Shown: one piece after another, positions 8,833 through 20,096 of the stretch
How the letters are laid out: every line of letters starts with the position of its first letter
How positions within the stretch are numbered: position 1 is the first letter of the stretch
NCBI RefSeq assembly: GCF_006716645.1
Contig: NZ_VFPL01000001.1
Coordinates: 1,364,001-1,428,000, forward strand
Direction: 5' to 3'
Source: Arcticibacter tournemirensis
GTDB lineage: Bacteria; Bacteroidota; Bacteroidia; Sphingobacteriales; Sphingobacteriaceae
Length of the DNA: 64,000 nt
The notes under the pieces: model-generated
The model's input: only the letters and a program-made list of their open reading frames with translations
Database searches by the model: none
Told to the model about the DNA's origin: nothing
Position numbers and translations under genes: made by a program

Positions 8833-10001
8833 ATATCTATAGCTACATCCTCTTTTGTTTTCAGCGGAAATCTTTCTGTGTTAAGATACCGGTCTATGAT
8901 AGTTATTTTATTCGTATCGCCTTTAAACCCTGCGCCTTCATCATTTAATGAATTAAGAACAATAAAATCGAGATTTTTCTTTTCGAGTTTTTTTATTGCG
9001 TTTGCTTCCTCATTCTGCGTCTCCAGTGCGAAGCCGATAAGTATCTGTCCGGCCTGTTTCATTTGTCCTGCCCGGGCAAGAATGTCCGTTGTCTTTACAA
9101 GCTCCATTCCGAATTCTGACGAATCTTTTTTGATCTTTTCAGTCGAGACGTACTTTGGCTTATAATCAGCAACGGCAGCGCTCATTACCGCAATATTGCT
9201 TTCTGGGAAATGTTTCTCCACTGCTTCAGCCATCTCATCAGATGATATAACATTGATCCTGCGGATACGTTTTCCTTTGAGTTCCAACGCCGATGGCCCA
9301 CTAATGAGTGTTACGTCGGCCCCTTGTTTCGCGAGTTCTTCTGCAATAGCAAAGCCCATCTTTCCAGAGGAGTGATTCCCAATAAAGCGCACTGGATCGA
9401 TTGCTTCATAAGTAGGCCCGGCTGTAACCAGCGCCCGCTTTCCACTTAAGGGCAATGATGTACTTAAACTGGTTTCCAGGAAGCGAATGATGTCCTCAGG
9501 TTCTGCCATTCGGCCCTCACCGGTAAGTCCGCTAGCCAGCTCGCCGTATCCCGGGTTTATCTGTATGTTTCCGTAATTGCCAAGAATTGCGACGTTCTGT
9601 TTAGTAGAAGGATGCTGCCACATATCTAGATCCATGGCAGGTGCGAAATATATAGGGCACTTTGCCGATAGATAAGTAGCAGTAAGAAGATTATCACAGA
9701 TCCCGTGAGCAAACTTAGCGATGGTGTTCGCACTTGCCGGCGCAATAAGCATCAGGTCAGCCCAAAGGCCAAGCTCCACATGGCTGTTCCATTCGCCGGT
9801 GTCTTCCTTGAAATAGCTGCTTAGAACGGGGCTTTTGGAAAGAGTAGAAAAGGTAAGGGGACTAACAAAATGCGACGCATCCTTAGTCATAATTACTTTG
9901 ACGTTTGCACCAGCTTTCACCAGTAAACGAGTTAAAGTAGCAGATTTGTAACTGGCTATGCTGCCACAAACGCCCAGTAATATCTTTTTTCCTTCAAGCA
10001 T
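8805..10001 (-). CDS. coaBC: Bifunctional phosphopantothenoylcysteine decarboxylase/synthetase
   Basis: CoaBC makes 4'-phosphopantetheine in coenzyme A synthesis. Residues 1-190 form the flavin-dependent CoaC decarboxylase: GVCGSIASYKSA near 10, a catalytic His in WNSHVELG near 72, the PASANT motif near 90 and PAMDLDMW with a preceding Cys (AKCPIYFAPAMD). Residues 190-398 form the CoaB synthetase with TAGPTYEAIDPVRFIGNHSSGKMG, AAVADYKP and the KIKK loop. Length (398) is standard. It follows rpoZ in the same operon. Confidence 0.96.
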   Translation of the reverse strand: MLEGKKILLGVCGSIASYKSATLTRLLVKAGANVKVIMTKDASHFVSPLTFSTLSKSPVLSSYFKEDTGEWNSHVELGLWADLMLIAPASANTIAKFAHGICDNLLTATYLSAKCPIYFAPAMDLDMWQHPSTKQNVAILGNYGNIQINPGYGELASGLTGEGRMAEPEDIIRFLETSLSTSLPLSGKRALVTAGPTYEAIDPVRFIGNHSSGKMGFAIAEELAKQGADVTLISGPSALELKGKRIRRINVISSDEMAEAVEKHFPESNIAVMSAAVADYKPKYVSTEKIKKDSSEFGMELVKTTDILARAGQMKQAGQILIGFALETQNEEANAIKKLEKKNLDFIVLNSLNDEGAGFKGDTNKITIIDRYLNTERFPLKTKEDVAIDICKKITGLI

Positions 10002-10101
10002 AATACATAAAGTCTAAAATGAAGCTTTAGCTTTATGCCTTCAACCACCGGCTTTTCAGCTATAATGGCTTTCAGACATTGAAGGTTCAAATATAGAACA
10101 A

Positions 10102-10431
10102 TTAGCCTTGTTCTTTTGAAGGATTTCTGAAGTAAACTTTGTCGTTTAAGAATTCGTCAATAGCAATAAGCGTAGGCTTTGGCATACGTTCGTAGTGCTT
10201 TGATATTTCTATTTGTTCACGGTTCTCAAATACCTCTTCCAGATTGTCGTTCGATGAAGCAAACTCAGAGAGTTTTCCATGAAGCTCTTCTTTAATGTTA
10301 TTTGATATCTGGTTAGCACGTTTTGCAATGATCACCAGTGATTCGTAAAGATTATCTGTTGTTGTATCTAACTGGCGCAGATCGCGTGTAATCGTGGTTG
10401 GCGCAACTGTGCTATTTTTAGTATTACTCAT
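10102..10431 (-). CDS. rpoZ: RNA polymerase omega subunit (Rpb6/omega type)
   Basis: This 109-residue protein matches the omega subunit of Bacteroidota RNA polymerase. The core SLVIIAKRANQISNNIKEEL (near residues 31-50) corresponds to the conserved Rpb6/omega helix, and the C-terminus KPTLIAIDEFLNDKVYFRN is characteristic of this phylum. It helps assemble the beta' subunit. The start overlaps the end of bamD by 8 bp and coaBC follows, an arrangement common in the group and indicating one transcript. Confidence 0.9.
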   Translation of the reverse strand: MSNTKNSTVAPTTITRDLRQLDTTTDNLYESLVIIAKRANQISNNIKEELHGKLSEFASSNDNLEEVFENREQIEISKHYERMPKPTLIAIDEFLNDKVYFRNPSKEQG

Positions 10432-11344
10432 TTTTACTTGTTTTATTTTCCTGATCTGTTTCGTTATTCTTTTCTGTGTCCTTGCTCTTAGGCGCGGGCT
10501 GCTGTTGTGCTGCCAGTAATTTCTGTACTTCTGAAATGCCTTCCTCAGCTTTTTTCTTATAATTCTGAACCTCTTTTAAGTATTTGCTGCTTGGATAATC
10601 TTCAGCAAATTCAGTAGCGAGGCTCACAACTTCTTCGTAACGTTCTTCCTGCCGTATCTCTATACTGTTTTCGGCATATAGATATTGTGCCTGCACTGTA
10701 AGATATTCCATCTCTTCAGCGTACTTGGTATCCGGATAGTCCCTCAGAACATTTTTAAATGCAAATACAGCCGACCGATAATTCTGAACGTCGTAAGCTC
10801 CAATATCAAGATAAAGCTTTGCATTTGCAAATGCTTTCCTCTCCAGTTTGTCACGAAGGTTTGCAATCAGATTACTAGCTTCTGCAACCCTGTCACTCTT
10901 AGGGTAAAGATTGATAAACAGCTGAAGCGATTCTATTGCCCTTGCCGTGTTTTCCTGGTCAAGCGAGAAATTAGGGGATTCAAGATAATAGCAGTAAGCA
11001 GACATAAAACGACAGTCTTCTGCTCTTGCACTGTTAGGATAAGTATCAGCAAAAACCTTAAACTGATATCTTGCAGTTGTATAATCTTTTAGCTGATAAT
11101 TAGTGTAAGCAAAATAATAAGAAAGATCCTCTGCTTCAGAGCGACCTCTGTATTTTTGCATCAACCCGTCGAACAGGATCAGCGCCTTGCTATAATCTTT
11201 TTTGTTGTAAAGCCGTATTGCTTCCTGATACTTCTTACCAGTATCGTTACTCTGTACGAGTTTTTCGAATTTACTTTTACAGCCTGCAACTACTGCTAAC
11301 AATATAAGTAAGCACCATGTTATTAAATGCTTGTTTTTAAACAT
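10424..11344 (-). CDS. bamD: Outer membrane assembly lipoprotein BamD
   Basis: BamD is a TPR lipoprotein of the BAM complex that inserts beta-barrels in the outer membrane. After MFKNKHLITWC and a hydrophobic core comes the lipobox VAGC. TPR-like repeats follow, with YNKKDYSKALILFDGLMQKY near residues 43-62 and the LSYYFAYTNYQLKDYTTARYQFKVFADTYPNS region. The tail (about 280-306) is Gln/Lys/Glu-rich and low complexity. A frame-upstream ATG at 11,359 exists, but it lies above a perfect -7 element (11,349-11,356), so it cannot be on the message; the Met at 11,344 is used here. It is the first gene of the operon leading to recN. Confidence 0.92.
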   Translation of the reverse strand: MFKNKHLITWCLLILLAVVAGCKSKFEKLVQSNDTGKKYQEAIRLYNKKDYSKALILFDGLMQKYRGRSEAEDLSYYFAYTNYQLKDYTTARYQFKVFADTYPNSARAEDCRFMSAYCYYLESPNFSLDQENTARAIESLQLFINLYPKSDRVAEASNLIANLRDKLERKAFANAKLYLDIGAYDVQNYRSAVFAFKNVLRDYPDTKYAEEMEYLTVQAQYLYAENSIEIRQEERYEEVVSLATEFAEDYPSSKYLKEVQNYKKKAEEGISEVQKLLAAQQQPAPKSKDTEKNNETDQENKTSKNE

Positions 11345-11348
11345 CCTG

Positions 11349-11379
11349 CAAAGATACATTAAATATGATAATGAGTCAA
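11349..11379 (-). promoter_or_regulatory. Promoter of the bamD-recN operon
   Basis: On the minus strand TTG (11,379-11,377), a 20-bp spacer and TATCTTTG (11,356-11,349) match the Bacteroidota sigma-A consensus. The -7 element ends only 4 bases before the bamD ATG, so the transcript is predicted to be leaderless or nearly so. Confidence 0.8.
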
Positions 11380-11459
11380 TCCTATATTAACTGGAGCGAA
11401 GGTAATATATTATCATTATTTGCTTGTCATTTTAACATACCTTAACGTTTGTTCTGACC

Positions 11460-11819
11460 GGGCGTTGTTCATGCCGTGTACTTATTAGTTACTTTTATGG
11501 ATACGGCTCTTAGGTTATGCTCTCTATTATCCTTGTGCGGTTTAATTAATTAGACACTACCTCTAAGCGTTGATACACTTAATTGAACACTACCCACGCT
11601 GAAACTACCTTTAACAGTCTCCTGAAAAGGTACTGATTCGCTGCGGTATGGCTGCGCATCAGGAATGGCTCTCCTACGGATCCCGGTCGATATTTTTACA
11701 ACAAAAGTCAAATAAGATGCGTCAGATAATCGTACCAAAAACGTTGTAAAAGCGTTTCTGCAGCGCAGCCATACCGTCGGCTTCCCGAACGCAACCCCTG
11801 GCCAGTTACCAGCGTGCCT
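11460..11819. other. Spacer with decayed insertion-sequence ends
   Basis: No gene is seen. The sequence taattagacactacc (from 11,547) recurs as taattgaacactacc at 11,580, 33 bp on, recalling the iterated ends of the neighbouring IS. A 14-bp inverted repeat (CGGTATGGCTGCGC at 11,644 and its complement at 11,763) brackets about 105 bp. Both suggest remnants of older insertions. Confidence 0.45.
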
Positions 11820-11825
11820 TGTCTT

Positions 11826-11941
11826 ATCCTGGAATAGCTATACAGGTTAATGAATAAATCCTGAATTAATTATACACTATGGTTTGTTATTCCTGATTGG
11901 ATTATACACTGCAATTTGGTAATCCTGATTGAACTATACAA
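11826..11941. repeat. 32-bp tandem iterations at the IS end
   Basis: Four units begin at 11,826, 11,858, 11,890 and 11,922, exactly 32 bp apart. Each starts with A/TTCCTG and contains TATACA 14-19 bases in. The same motif occurs once at the opposite IS end, so these are probably transposase-binding iterons. Confidence 0.75.
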
Positions 11942-12833
11942 GGGCAAGTTCCTCCTTTTTTGATTTTTTATTCTTCCAGCGTTTCATCAAGACTCCTGCC
12001 CGCAAATGAGCCTGATCTGGAGTGAGGTAATCACAACTGGCATGAGGTCTTAACTCATTATATGCCCGGATGCTTTCGGCGATCTTTCTTTTAGTGTCAT
12101 CAAAGCCCAGTCCTGAGTGGTGCAGGTTGAATTCTTCTTTGAGGATCCCGTTCACCCGTTCAGCCAGTGCATTTTCATAGGGATCGCCATTTTCAGTCAT
12201 ACTGATGGCAATCCTGCTGCCCAGTAATACAGATACATACTCTTTGCTGCAATACTGCGATCCCCGATCTGAATGATGGATCAGTTCATCCTGATAGATC
12301 CGATTGTCCAGGGCCATTCTCAGAGCCTGTGCACATCCCTGAGCAGCCAGATCTTTATGAAAGCAGTACCCCATGATCTTCCTGGAATAAGCATCCGTCA
12401 CCAGGCTGAGATATCCCCATCCGCTGTTCATGCGGATATAGGTAATGTCACTCACCCATACCTGCTCGGGACGGTTAATCCTCAATTCTTTCACCAAATT
12501 GGCATATTTATGCATCCAGTGCCGCGAATCGGTCGTCACTACCCGCCGCTTTCTGCGCCGGATATCCAGTCCGTGCTCCCGCATCAGATCAAATAAATAG
12601 TCCCGCCCTATTCGGATGTCATGCTCAGCCAGCATGGGAGTGAGCATGTAATGTAATTTAAGGGTGCCTGTCCGCGGCAGGGACTCACGGACCTGATGGA
12701 CATGCTGCAGGATGATCTCCTCTTTTAATCCAATATCCTGATAGCGCCACTGGTGGTCATACCAGGCATGGCGGCTCTTGCCAAACAGTCTGCACAGTTT
12801 CTTTATTCCCATTGCGGGTTCCTGCTGTTTCAT
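11934..12833 (-). CDS. IS3-family transposase OrfB (DDE integrase core)
   Basis: This 299-residue protein is the catalytic part of an IS3-type transposase. An HTH_21-like N-terminus (LPRTGTLKLHYML) precedes the rve domain. The DDE residues are visible: Asp in VWVSDITYIR near 126, Asp in HSDRGSQYCS near 188, and Glu in NALAERVNGILKEEF near 225. Its start overlaps the stop of OrfA as ATGA (12,830-12,833), allowing translational coupling or frameshifting to a fused product. Full length. Confidence 0.93.
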   Translation of the reverse strand: MKQQEPAMGIKKLCRLFGKSRHAWYDHQWRYQDIGLKEEIILQHVHQVRESLPRTGTLKLHYMLTPMLAEHDIRIGRDYLFDLMREHGLDIRRRKRRVVTTDSRHWMHKYANLVKELRINRPEQVWVSDITYIRMNSGWGYLSLVTDAYSRKIMGYCFHKDLAAQGCAQALRMALDNRIYQDELIHHSDRGSQYCSKEYVSVLLGSRIAISMTENGDPYENALAERVNGILKEEFNLHHSGLGFDDTKRKIAESIRAYNELRPHASCDYLTPDQAHLRAGVLMKRWKNKKSKKEELALV

Positions 12834-13381
12834 TTTGGTGACTGTTTGGCTCCAGACTTTTTTCGGATATCGATTTTGAGCTGTTCTTCGGCAATATCGA
12901 TCATCGTCTCCAACGCCCGGATCTTTAACTGGGCCTCTGCCAATTGTTCCTTCAGCGATTTGGTTTCGCCCGCGGAAACTTCTTTTTGTTGTTTCTTTTT
13001 TGATTTCACTGGTGGTATTTGACGGCTAAGTTCGGCATTTTCTGCTTTCTGTTGCTTCACCCAACGGTCTACTACTGTCCTGCTTTTGATGCCAAAAGCC
13101 ACACATGCTTCCCGTACAGACATTCCTGACTCTACTGCCCGCAGCACCGATCGCTTCTCTGAGGGGCTATACCGCCGGCTGCGTTCTGCATAATAGTCCT
13201 TCGATCCATAACGGGTCATCCAATTGGTCAAGGTCGATTCATGCATCCCGTACTCACTCAGTATCTCCCGACGGGGAATTCCTGATTCGATCTGTTCTAC
13301 TATTTCCTTGATTTTACGCTTGTCAAAGGGTACGTTCTTTTCCGCTCTCTTTGATTTAAATTTCACTCTTCTGGTTTCCAT
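12830..13381 (-). CDS. IS3-family transposase OrfA (HTH protein)
   Basis: This 183-residue protein precedes OrfB and supplies DNA binding. Two helix-turn-helix units are recognisable, one around EIVEQIESGIPRREILSEYGM (residues 26-47) and one around SVLRAVESGMSVREACVAFGI (near 78-98). A Lys/Glu-rich leucine-zipper-like coiled coil ends it (EQLAEAQLKIRALETMIDIAEEQL). It is longer than many OrfA proteins (about 100 residues) because of the doubled HTH. Confidence 0.88.
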   Translation of the reverse strand: METRRVKFKSKRAEKNVPFDKRKIKEIVEQIESGIPRREILSEYGMHESTLTNWMTRYGSKDYYAERSRRYSPSEKRSVLRAVESGMSVREACVAFGIKSRTVVDRWVKQQKAENAELSRQIPPVKSKKKQQKEVSAGETKSLKEQLAEAQLKIRALETMIDIAEEQLKIDIRKKSGAKQSPK

Positions 13382-13421
13382 ACACTGCTTGTTTGGTGTA
13401 TAGCTTTTTTAGGAATCGACA

Positions 13422-14210
13422 CCTTATGGAAGGACCATAGATTAAATCGTACAACGTTTATTATTATATATAAATGGGTATTATTGTATAGGGAGACCTA
13501 GCTCCGGTAGATGTTCAATCCCCAAGCAAGATATCACTTTGCGTAGTGAACCATTCCTTATTGATAAGTCGTCGGCAATTCGTCAGAACTTCACTGGGAC
13601 TGCTGGCACTTTTCCGGCAGACTGGTGGCAGACTGACGGCCGGAGCGATGCAAGGCGCTACGGCATTTCGAGCCAGTTTATTCGACTTTCTGTCGATAAA
13701 AAGTCGATGAAACCAGCATAGCGAGTCGATGAAATGACGACCAATCCGGCCGCAAGCCTGCCACCGTTGTGCCCGTTGTGCGCCACCAGTCCCCCGATCG
13801 GGCCCCGATCCGGGGCCACCCCGGGTCACCCGTGACCATCAGTCCTCTGCCCGGGGCCACCGCCTCCCGGCATCCGCACCACACCACCCATCCGCCCGCC
13901 AGCATTTTGCCGTACCCTTGCCGTACCCGTGCCGGGACAGGTTCCTGATTTGCCTAGCAGCGTATCGGAAAAGCAACGGGCGGGTATCGGTAATTCATCG
14001 GTAGCTCCCGTAGTCCGCCCGTAGCTTTTCCGATACTTTTCCGATGGCGGCCCGATAAAAAGAGGGGGTAGAGTGCCTTCAGGTACGGCCATGGTACGGC
14101 CCGGGGCAACAGCAGACAAAAAAAAGAGGGGTGTTAGAGGCCTGAAGATGAGCAAAGTGGGAAAAGGAAAACCCCTCATGCGGGAAAAGGTTTGAAAAAA
14201 AGGGAAAAAA
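13422..14210. other. Gene-free, locally GC-rich stretch upstream of the rRNA promoters
   Basis: About 790 bp separate the IS from the rRNA promoters. Positions about 13,740-14,110 are strikingly GC-rich compared with everything around, with short self-complementary runs (cccgatcggg, ccccgatccgggg) and repeated ttgccgtaccc and gtcgatgaaa words. Open frames here have unnatural composition and no recognisable motif, so I call none of them a gene. A large hairpin lies at 13,962-14,036. Confidence 0.6.
13962..14036. repeat. 22-bp inverted repeat
   Basis: GTATCGGAAAAGC at 13,962 extends to 13,983 and pairs with 14,015-14,036 in 21 of 22 positions around a 31-base loop. It lies 180-250 bp upstream of rRNA promoter P1. 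Its role is unknown. Confidence 0.8.
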
Positions 14211-14213
14211 GAT

Positions 14214-14244
14214 TTGCAGGGGGCCAAAAAAGTGTGCATCTTTG
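14214..14244 (+). promoter_or_regulatory. rRNA operon promoter P1
   Basis: TTG (14,214-14,216) and CATCTTTG (14,237-14,244) are separated by 20 bp. The element is followed by CAATCCCAAAACGGGA. The same layout recurs 158 bp downstream, which supports both as rRNA promoters of the phylum-specific type. Confidence 0.75.
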
Positions 14245-14371
14245 CAATCCCAAAACGGGAGATACGGCGCAAGGCTGTTGAGGCAAAAAGGCTGAGAGAA
14301 GGGTACCGGGAGGCCAGAAAAGGGGGAACGGAAGCGGAGAAAGGGGCGAGAAAAAAAAGTAAAAAAAGTTC

Positions 14372-14402
14372 TTGCAGAAAAGAAAAAAGATTCTCACCTT
14401 TG
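14372..14402 (+). promoter_or_regulatory. rRNA operon promoter P2
   Basis: TTG (14,372-14,374), a 20-bp spacer and CACCTTTG (14,395-14,402) are followed by CAGTCCCAAAACGGGA. This is nearly identical to the start region of P1. An A-rich block precedes the -33 element, as expected for strong rRNA promoters. Confidence 0.78.
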
Positions 14403-14691
14403 CAGTCCCAAAACGGGACAACCGAAAAGGGAAAAACAAAGCAGAAGGCGCGACGCTGGAAGCCAATAAAAAAGAGATCAAAAGCTGCAAAGCTTTGAAG
14501 ATAGCCAAGCCGTGAGGGGGAGGCGCAAAAGTTCTTAAAAAAGAAATGTCATGTAGCGTAACAGGTAGGAATATCTGTTAACAAAACAACAAGAAGTTAA
14601 CGAAATCCCAAGTCAATTCAGCAAATAGCATTAATACAAACGATTCTATTTGAATAATACTTAAATAGGGTCAGAGAACAAAAACTTCATT

Positions 14692-16213
<1,522 letters not shown>

Positions 16214-16266
16214 TCTAGAGGCTGGAAAGAGCCTGTTATGCTACAGATATTCTTTTAGAGTTACAA

Positions 16267-16308
16267 GTGGAAAGTAGAAAGTTAAAAGCTGAAAACTGAA
16301 AGCAGAAA
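16267..16308 (+). repeat. Heptamer repeat in the 16S-23S spacer
   Basis: Six consecutive 7-bp units (gtggaaa, gtagaaa, gttaaaa, gctgaaa, actgaaa, gcagaaa) occupy the spacer between 16S and tRNA-Ile. Similar runs lie at 16,503-16,560 and 16,793-16,827 in the same spacer. Confidence 0.7.
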
Positions 16309-16414
16309 ACGATAAAAGAGAAAGACATTTCAAAAGAAACACAAGAAGAAACACCCGCAAGAGGAAAGCCAGAACAGTGGCAATAGCCAGAAGAGCTGGC
16401 GTGATTGGAAAAAC

Positions 16415-16489
16415 AGTCCCGTAGCTCAGTTTGGTTAGAGCACTACACTGATAATGTAGGGGTCAGCAGTTCAAATCTGCTCGGGACTA
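16415..16489 (+). tRNA. tRNA-Ile (GAT)
   Basis: The acceptor stem AGTCCCG pairs with CGGGACT, the anticodon loop is ctGATaa, and the T arm contains gttcaaatc. The location between 16S and tRNA-Ala is the standard rRNA spacer position. CCA is not fully encoded. Confidence 0.96.
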
Positions 16490-16578
16490 CAGGCGAGGAG
16501 TTTAAAGTTGAAGGTTGAAAGTGAAGCGTAGCAATACGGTAACTTTAAACTCGGAACGTTAAACGAAAAACTCAACAC

Positions 16579-16652
16579 GGGGGATTAGCTCAGCTGGCTA
16601 GAGCACCTGCCTTGCACGCAGGGGGTCAACGGTTCGAATCCGTTATTCTCCA
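16579..16652 (+). tRNA. tRNA-Ala (TGC)
   Basis: The acceptor GGGGGAT pairs with ATTCTCC (with G-U pairs), the anticodon loop reads ttTGCac, and the T loop is ttcgaat. It is the second tRNA of the 16S-23S spacer. Confidence 0.96.
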
Positions 16653-16906
16653 CCGGTAAGCAGAAAGAGGGCAGTAAAAGAGAGAAGACGATGTCTTGAT
16701 ACCTGATACTAGCTACTTGATACTGTTTAACAACGTTCTTTGACATATTGGAAGAAGTAATTGAAGAGAAAACAACAGAAAGAGTCTCTTAAGTTAAAAG
16801 TAGAGAGTTAAAAGTAGAAGGTAGCGATACACGAAACTTTAAACGTTGAACTTTAGACTTAGAACTCAAAAAAAGCATTGTTTGCTGAGCAAAAGCAGCA
16901 AACAAG

Positions 16907-19780
<2,874 letters not shown>

Positions 19781-19931
19781 AGAATATTCTGTTGGGCGAA
19801 TCTTCAACTACTTCTTCTGATTATGTTAAATTAAGGCAGCAAGCTGAGAGCCGAAAGGTGAAAGCTACTGTTAAAGAGATAAAGGGAATGCTTTAAGCTT
19901 TGCGCTTTTGGCTTTCACCCTGAAAGATCTT

Positions 19932-20043
<112 letters not shown>

Positions 20044-20047
20044 TTCT

Positions 20048-20081
20048 AAAGCCCGTTAGTTCATTCTGACGGGCTTTTTTT
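20048..20081 (+). terminator. rRNA operon terminator
   Basis: AAAGCCCGT (20,048-20,056) pairs with ACGGGCTTT (20,069-20,077), followed by a T run. It sits just after 5S and also lies beyond the end of the convergent uvrA-type gene. Confidence 0.92.
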
Positions 20082-20096
20082 GTGCCCTAGATTTAG

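Larger units (their letters stand above)
11820..13421 (-). mobile_element. Complete IS3-family insertion sequence (about 1602 bp)
   Basis: The ends are imperfect inverted repeats of 25 bp (19 identities), beginning TGTCTTATCCTGG at 11,820 and TGTCGATTCCTAA on the complement from 13,421. Both share an inner AGCTATACA. CCT directly flanks each end (11,817-11,819 and 13,422-13,424), a 3-bp target duplication as usual for IS3. Both transposase frames are intact, so the element may be active. The left end carries four 32-bp iterations of the inner end motif. Confidence 0.88.

Noticed and set aside
11826-11941. Evenly spaced 32-bp repeats resembling a small CRISPR array
   Set aside because: The whole unit repeats with drift, there are no conserved repeats separated by unique spacers, no cas genes, and the units match the end of the IS.
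13515-14508. Open frames in the GC-rich and A-rich DNA upstream of 16S
   Set aside because: Composition is unnatural, frames overlap on both strands, no motif or start context is convincing, and rRNA promoters run through them.
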